Shown in pieces: positions 22,666-23,866 of a stretch of DNA of 23,866 bases. The position numbers and the translations under genes are program-made. The DNA lies in NCBI GenBank assembly GCA_964622685.1, contig CAZUUU010000037.1, forward strand, positions 1 through 23,866, given 5' to 3'. Numbering within the stretch: the first letter of the stretch is position 1; the number at the start of each line of letters is the position of its first letter. The notes beneath the pieces are model-generated. The model was given only the letters and a program-made list of their open reading frames with translations, was not told the DNA's origin and did no database searches. This DNA comes from Methylibium sp964622685. GTDB lineage: Bacteria > Pseudomonadota > Gammaproteobacteria > Burkholderiales > Burkholderiaceae_C.

Positions 22666-23553
22666 TCAACCCATGTGCAGGCCGCCGTTGACCGAGAAGT
22701 CGGCACCGGTCGCAAAGCCGGACTCGTCGGAAGCGACCCACGAGACCATCGACGCGATGTCCTCCGGCGTGCCCAGGCGCTTGACCGGGATGGTGGCCAC
22801 GATCTTGTCCAGCACGTCCTGGCGGATCGCGCGGACCATCTCGGTACCGATGTAGCCCGGGCTCACGGTGTTGACCGTGACGCCCTTGTTCGCCACTTCC
22901 TGCGCCAGCGCCATCGTGAAGCCGTGCATGCCGGCCTTGGCGGCCGAATAGTTCGTCTGGCCGAACTGGCCCTTCTCGCCGTTGACCGAGCTGATGTTGA
23001 TGATGCGGCCCCAGCCGGCCTCGGTCATCTCGTCGATGACCTGCTTCGTGACGTTGAACAGGCTGTCCAGGTTGGTGCTGATCACCGCGTCCCAGTCGGC
23101 CTTGCTCATCTTGCGGAACATGCCGTCGCGGGTGATGCCGCCGTTGGACCAGCCGTTGGCGGCGATCAGCTCGCCGTTGGTGCGCGCCGTGCCGGATGAA
23201 CCGACCGCCTGTTTCCAGTGGCCGCGCGAGAAATCGCGTTCGATGGTCTGCAGTTCGATGCGGGCGGCGAGCTCGGCCTGCTTCAGGCTGCCCTTGGTGA
23301 TGCNNNNNNNNNNCGGGCCGTGTTCGGCCTTGACCGCCTTGAAGGCCTCGACCGTGGACTCCCAGTCGGCGACATTGCCGACCGAGGTGTAGAAGGTGTA
23401 GCCCTGGACGGCCTGCTCGTCGATCCACTTCTTGAAGTCGCGGCTCGGGCCGCAACCGGCGATCACCTTGAACCCGTCCTTGTGCAGGCGCTGGCAGATG
23501 GCCGTGCCGATGCCTCCCATGCCGCCCGTGACGTATGCGACCTTCTTGCTCAT
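22666..23553 (-). CDS. phaB: Acetoacetyl-CoA reductase, interrupted by assembly gap and foreign insert
   Basis: NADPH-dependent short-chain dehydrogenase reducing acetoacetyl-CoA to (R)-3-hydroxybutyryl-CoA for polyhydroxybutyrate. The start MSKKVAYVTGGMGGIGTAICQRL holds the cofactor motif. The end holds NISSVNGEKGQFGQTNYSAAKAG (catalytic Ser, Tyr, Lys) and the family ending SVNGGLHMG. The normal protein is about 246 aa; here the frame is 295 aa with 10 Ns at 23304-23313. After VKAEHGP the expected VDVL-x-NNAG segment is missing. It is replaced by the Ns and about 54 residues from an exopolyphosphatase, after which PhaB resumes at GITRDGMFRKM. The real chromosomal gene is probably intact and normal; this version is an assembly chimera. 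Confidence 0.9.
   Translation of the reverse strand: MSKKVAYVTGGMGGIGTAICQRLHKDGFKVIAGCGPSRDFKKWIDEQAVQGYTFYTSVGNVADWESTVEAFKAVKAEHGPXXXXITKGSLKQAELAARIELQTIERDFSRGHWKQAVGSSGTARTNGELIAANGWSNGGITRDGMFRKMSKADWDAVISTNLDSLFNVTKQVIDEMTEAGWGRIINISSVNGEKGQFGQTNYSAAKAGMHGFTMALAQEVANKGVTVNTVSPGYIGTEMVRAIRQDVLDKIVATIPVKRLGTPEDIASMVSWVASDESGFATGADFSVNGGLHMG
23141..23303 (-). other. Exopolyphosphatase (ppx/gppA) fragment inside phaB, probable misassembly
   Basis: On the minus strand this stretch reads ITKGSLKQAELAARIEL, QTIERDFSRGHWKQAV and GSSGTARTNGELIAANGWSNGG. These line up with the Ppx/GppA region F-P-G-G-V-I-x-K ... W-x-x-A-x-G-S-S-G-T ... G-x-x-x-G-x-I-T that follows the nucleotide-binding motifs. 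None of it belongs to PhaB. It ends in GGCATCACCCGCGACGGC, a string common to both genes, and its other end, at the Ns, repeats GCATCACC. Confidence 0.85.
23304..23313. other. Assembly gap (10 Ns)
   Basis: Ten undetermined bases, the size of a placeholder rather than a measured gap. The normal PhaB sequence missing between the flanks is only about 30 nt. Confidence 0.99.
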
Positions 23554-23674
23554 GATCCGACTCCGGTTTCGTTGTTGTCCCGACTAGCGTCCCCCGCGGA
23601 CCGGTCCCGGTCAACGGTATTCGCCCGATGCGGGCTCTCCCTAGCGTGCCGGTCGCGGGACCGACATGCCTGTG

Positions 23675-23866
23675 TCATCGCTCCACGGTCAACGCAACAC
23701 CCATGCCGCCGCCGATGCACAGCGAGGCGATGCCGCGCTTGCTGTTGCGACGCTGCATCTCGTGCAGCAGGGTCACGAGGATGCGGCAGCCCGAGGCGCC
23801 GATGGGGTGGCCGATGGCGATGGCGCCGCCGTTCACGTTGACCTTGCTGGTGTCCCAGCCCATCTC
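23675..23866 (-). CDS. phaA: Acetyl-CoA acetyltransferase (beta-ketothiolase), C-terminal part
   Basis: The last 63 codons of a thiolase that condenses two acetyl-CoA to acetoacetyl-CoA, the step before PhaB. Visible are NVNGGAIAIGHPIGASGCRI with the active-site His, and CIGGGMGVALTVER with the general-base Cys, ending as the family does. The 5' part, including the nucleophilic Cys, lies beyond the window. It is transcribed ahead of phaB with a 121-bp gap, so the two form the usual pha operon order. Confidence 0.95.
   Translation of the reverse strand, partial: EMGWDTSKVNVNGGAIAIGHPIGASGCRILVTLLHEMQRRNSKRGIASLCIGGGMGVALTVER

Noticed and set aside
22666..23553. Genuine insertion of a domain into PhaB
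   Set aside because: The extra residues are a recognisable piece of exopolyphosphatase bordered by an N gap and a shared short string, and the essential NNAG segment is lost, so assembly error is far more likely.

Overview
The window is high-GC DNA (roughly 70% by eye) from a beta-proteobacterium, most likely a Burkholderiales member of the Rubrivivax/Leptothrix/Ideonella type. The reasons are the phaA-phaB pair of polyhydroxybutyrate synthesis, the mltG-tmk-holB-pilZ-tatD-ankyrin block with divergent ygfZ, the divergent tesA/ybbA pair, and the DUF1993, DUF4936 and Cdd1 families. This assignment is inference. No rRNA, tRNA or CRISPR array was seen.

Layout. 1-144 is the 3' end of peptide deformylase, followed by a long inverted repeat. 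327-4170 holds tesA (minus) and then ybbA, rlmB, a sirtuin, upp and a small lipoprotein (plus). 4143-6402 is a minus-strand pair: a D-2-hydroxyacid dehydrogenase translationally coupled to an MFS transporter. 6526-9521 holds DUF1993 and a penicillin-acylase-family hydrolase (plus). 9546-10586 is a DUF72 protein (minus).

10637-12805 is the most unusual part. A 28-bp site matches the layout of a chromosomal dif site (XerD arm, TATACA centre, XerC arm). Its centre plus XerC half recurs twice downstream in the same orientation, at 11976 and 12789, with degenerate XerD arms. This is the pattern left when elements integrate at dif through host XerC/XerD. The three copies delimit two very small tandem elements, about 1.33 and 0.81 kb. 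Each begins about 30 nt after the att core with a related helix-turn-helix gene, and each carries one of two inverted copies of a hairpin-rich repeat identical over 67 bp. Element 1 also carries a ribbon-helix-helix/SEC-C protein and an unknown 97-aa protein. No integrase, replication or coat gene is present, so these look like miniature or satellite Xer-dependent elements.

12846-17798 is a minus-strand housekeeping block: a short conserved protein, an ankyrin protein, tatD, pilZ, holB, tmk and mltG, with several ATGA stop/start overlaps. 17843-20059 (plus) holds ygfZ, DUF4936 and an NRDE/TANGO2 protein. A minus-strand L-asparaginase then faces lexA, with an SOS-type box between them. lexA overlaps a Cdd1-like helix-hairpin-helix gene.

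The right end holds phaB and the 3' end of phaA (minus). phaB contains a 10-N assembly gap flanked by about 160 bp that encode a piece of an exopolyphosphatase (Ppx/GppA). This is best explained as a chimeric contig end, not as biology.
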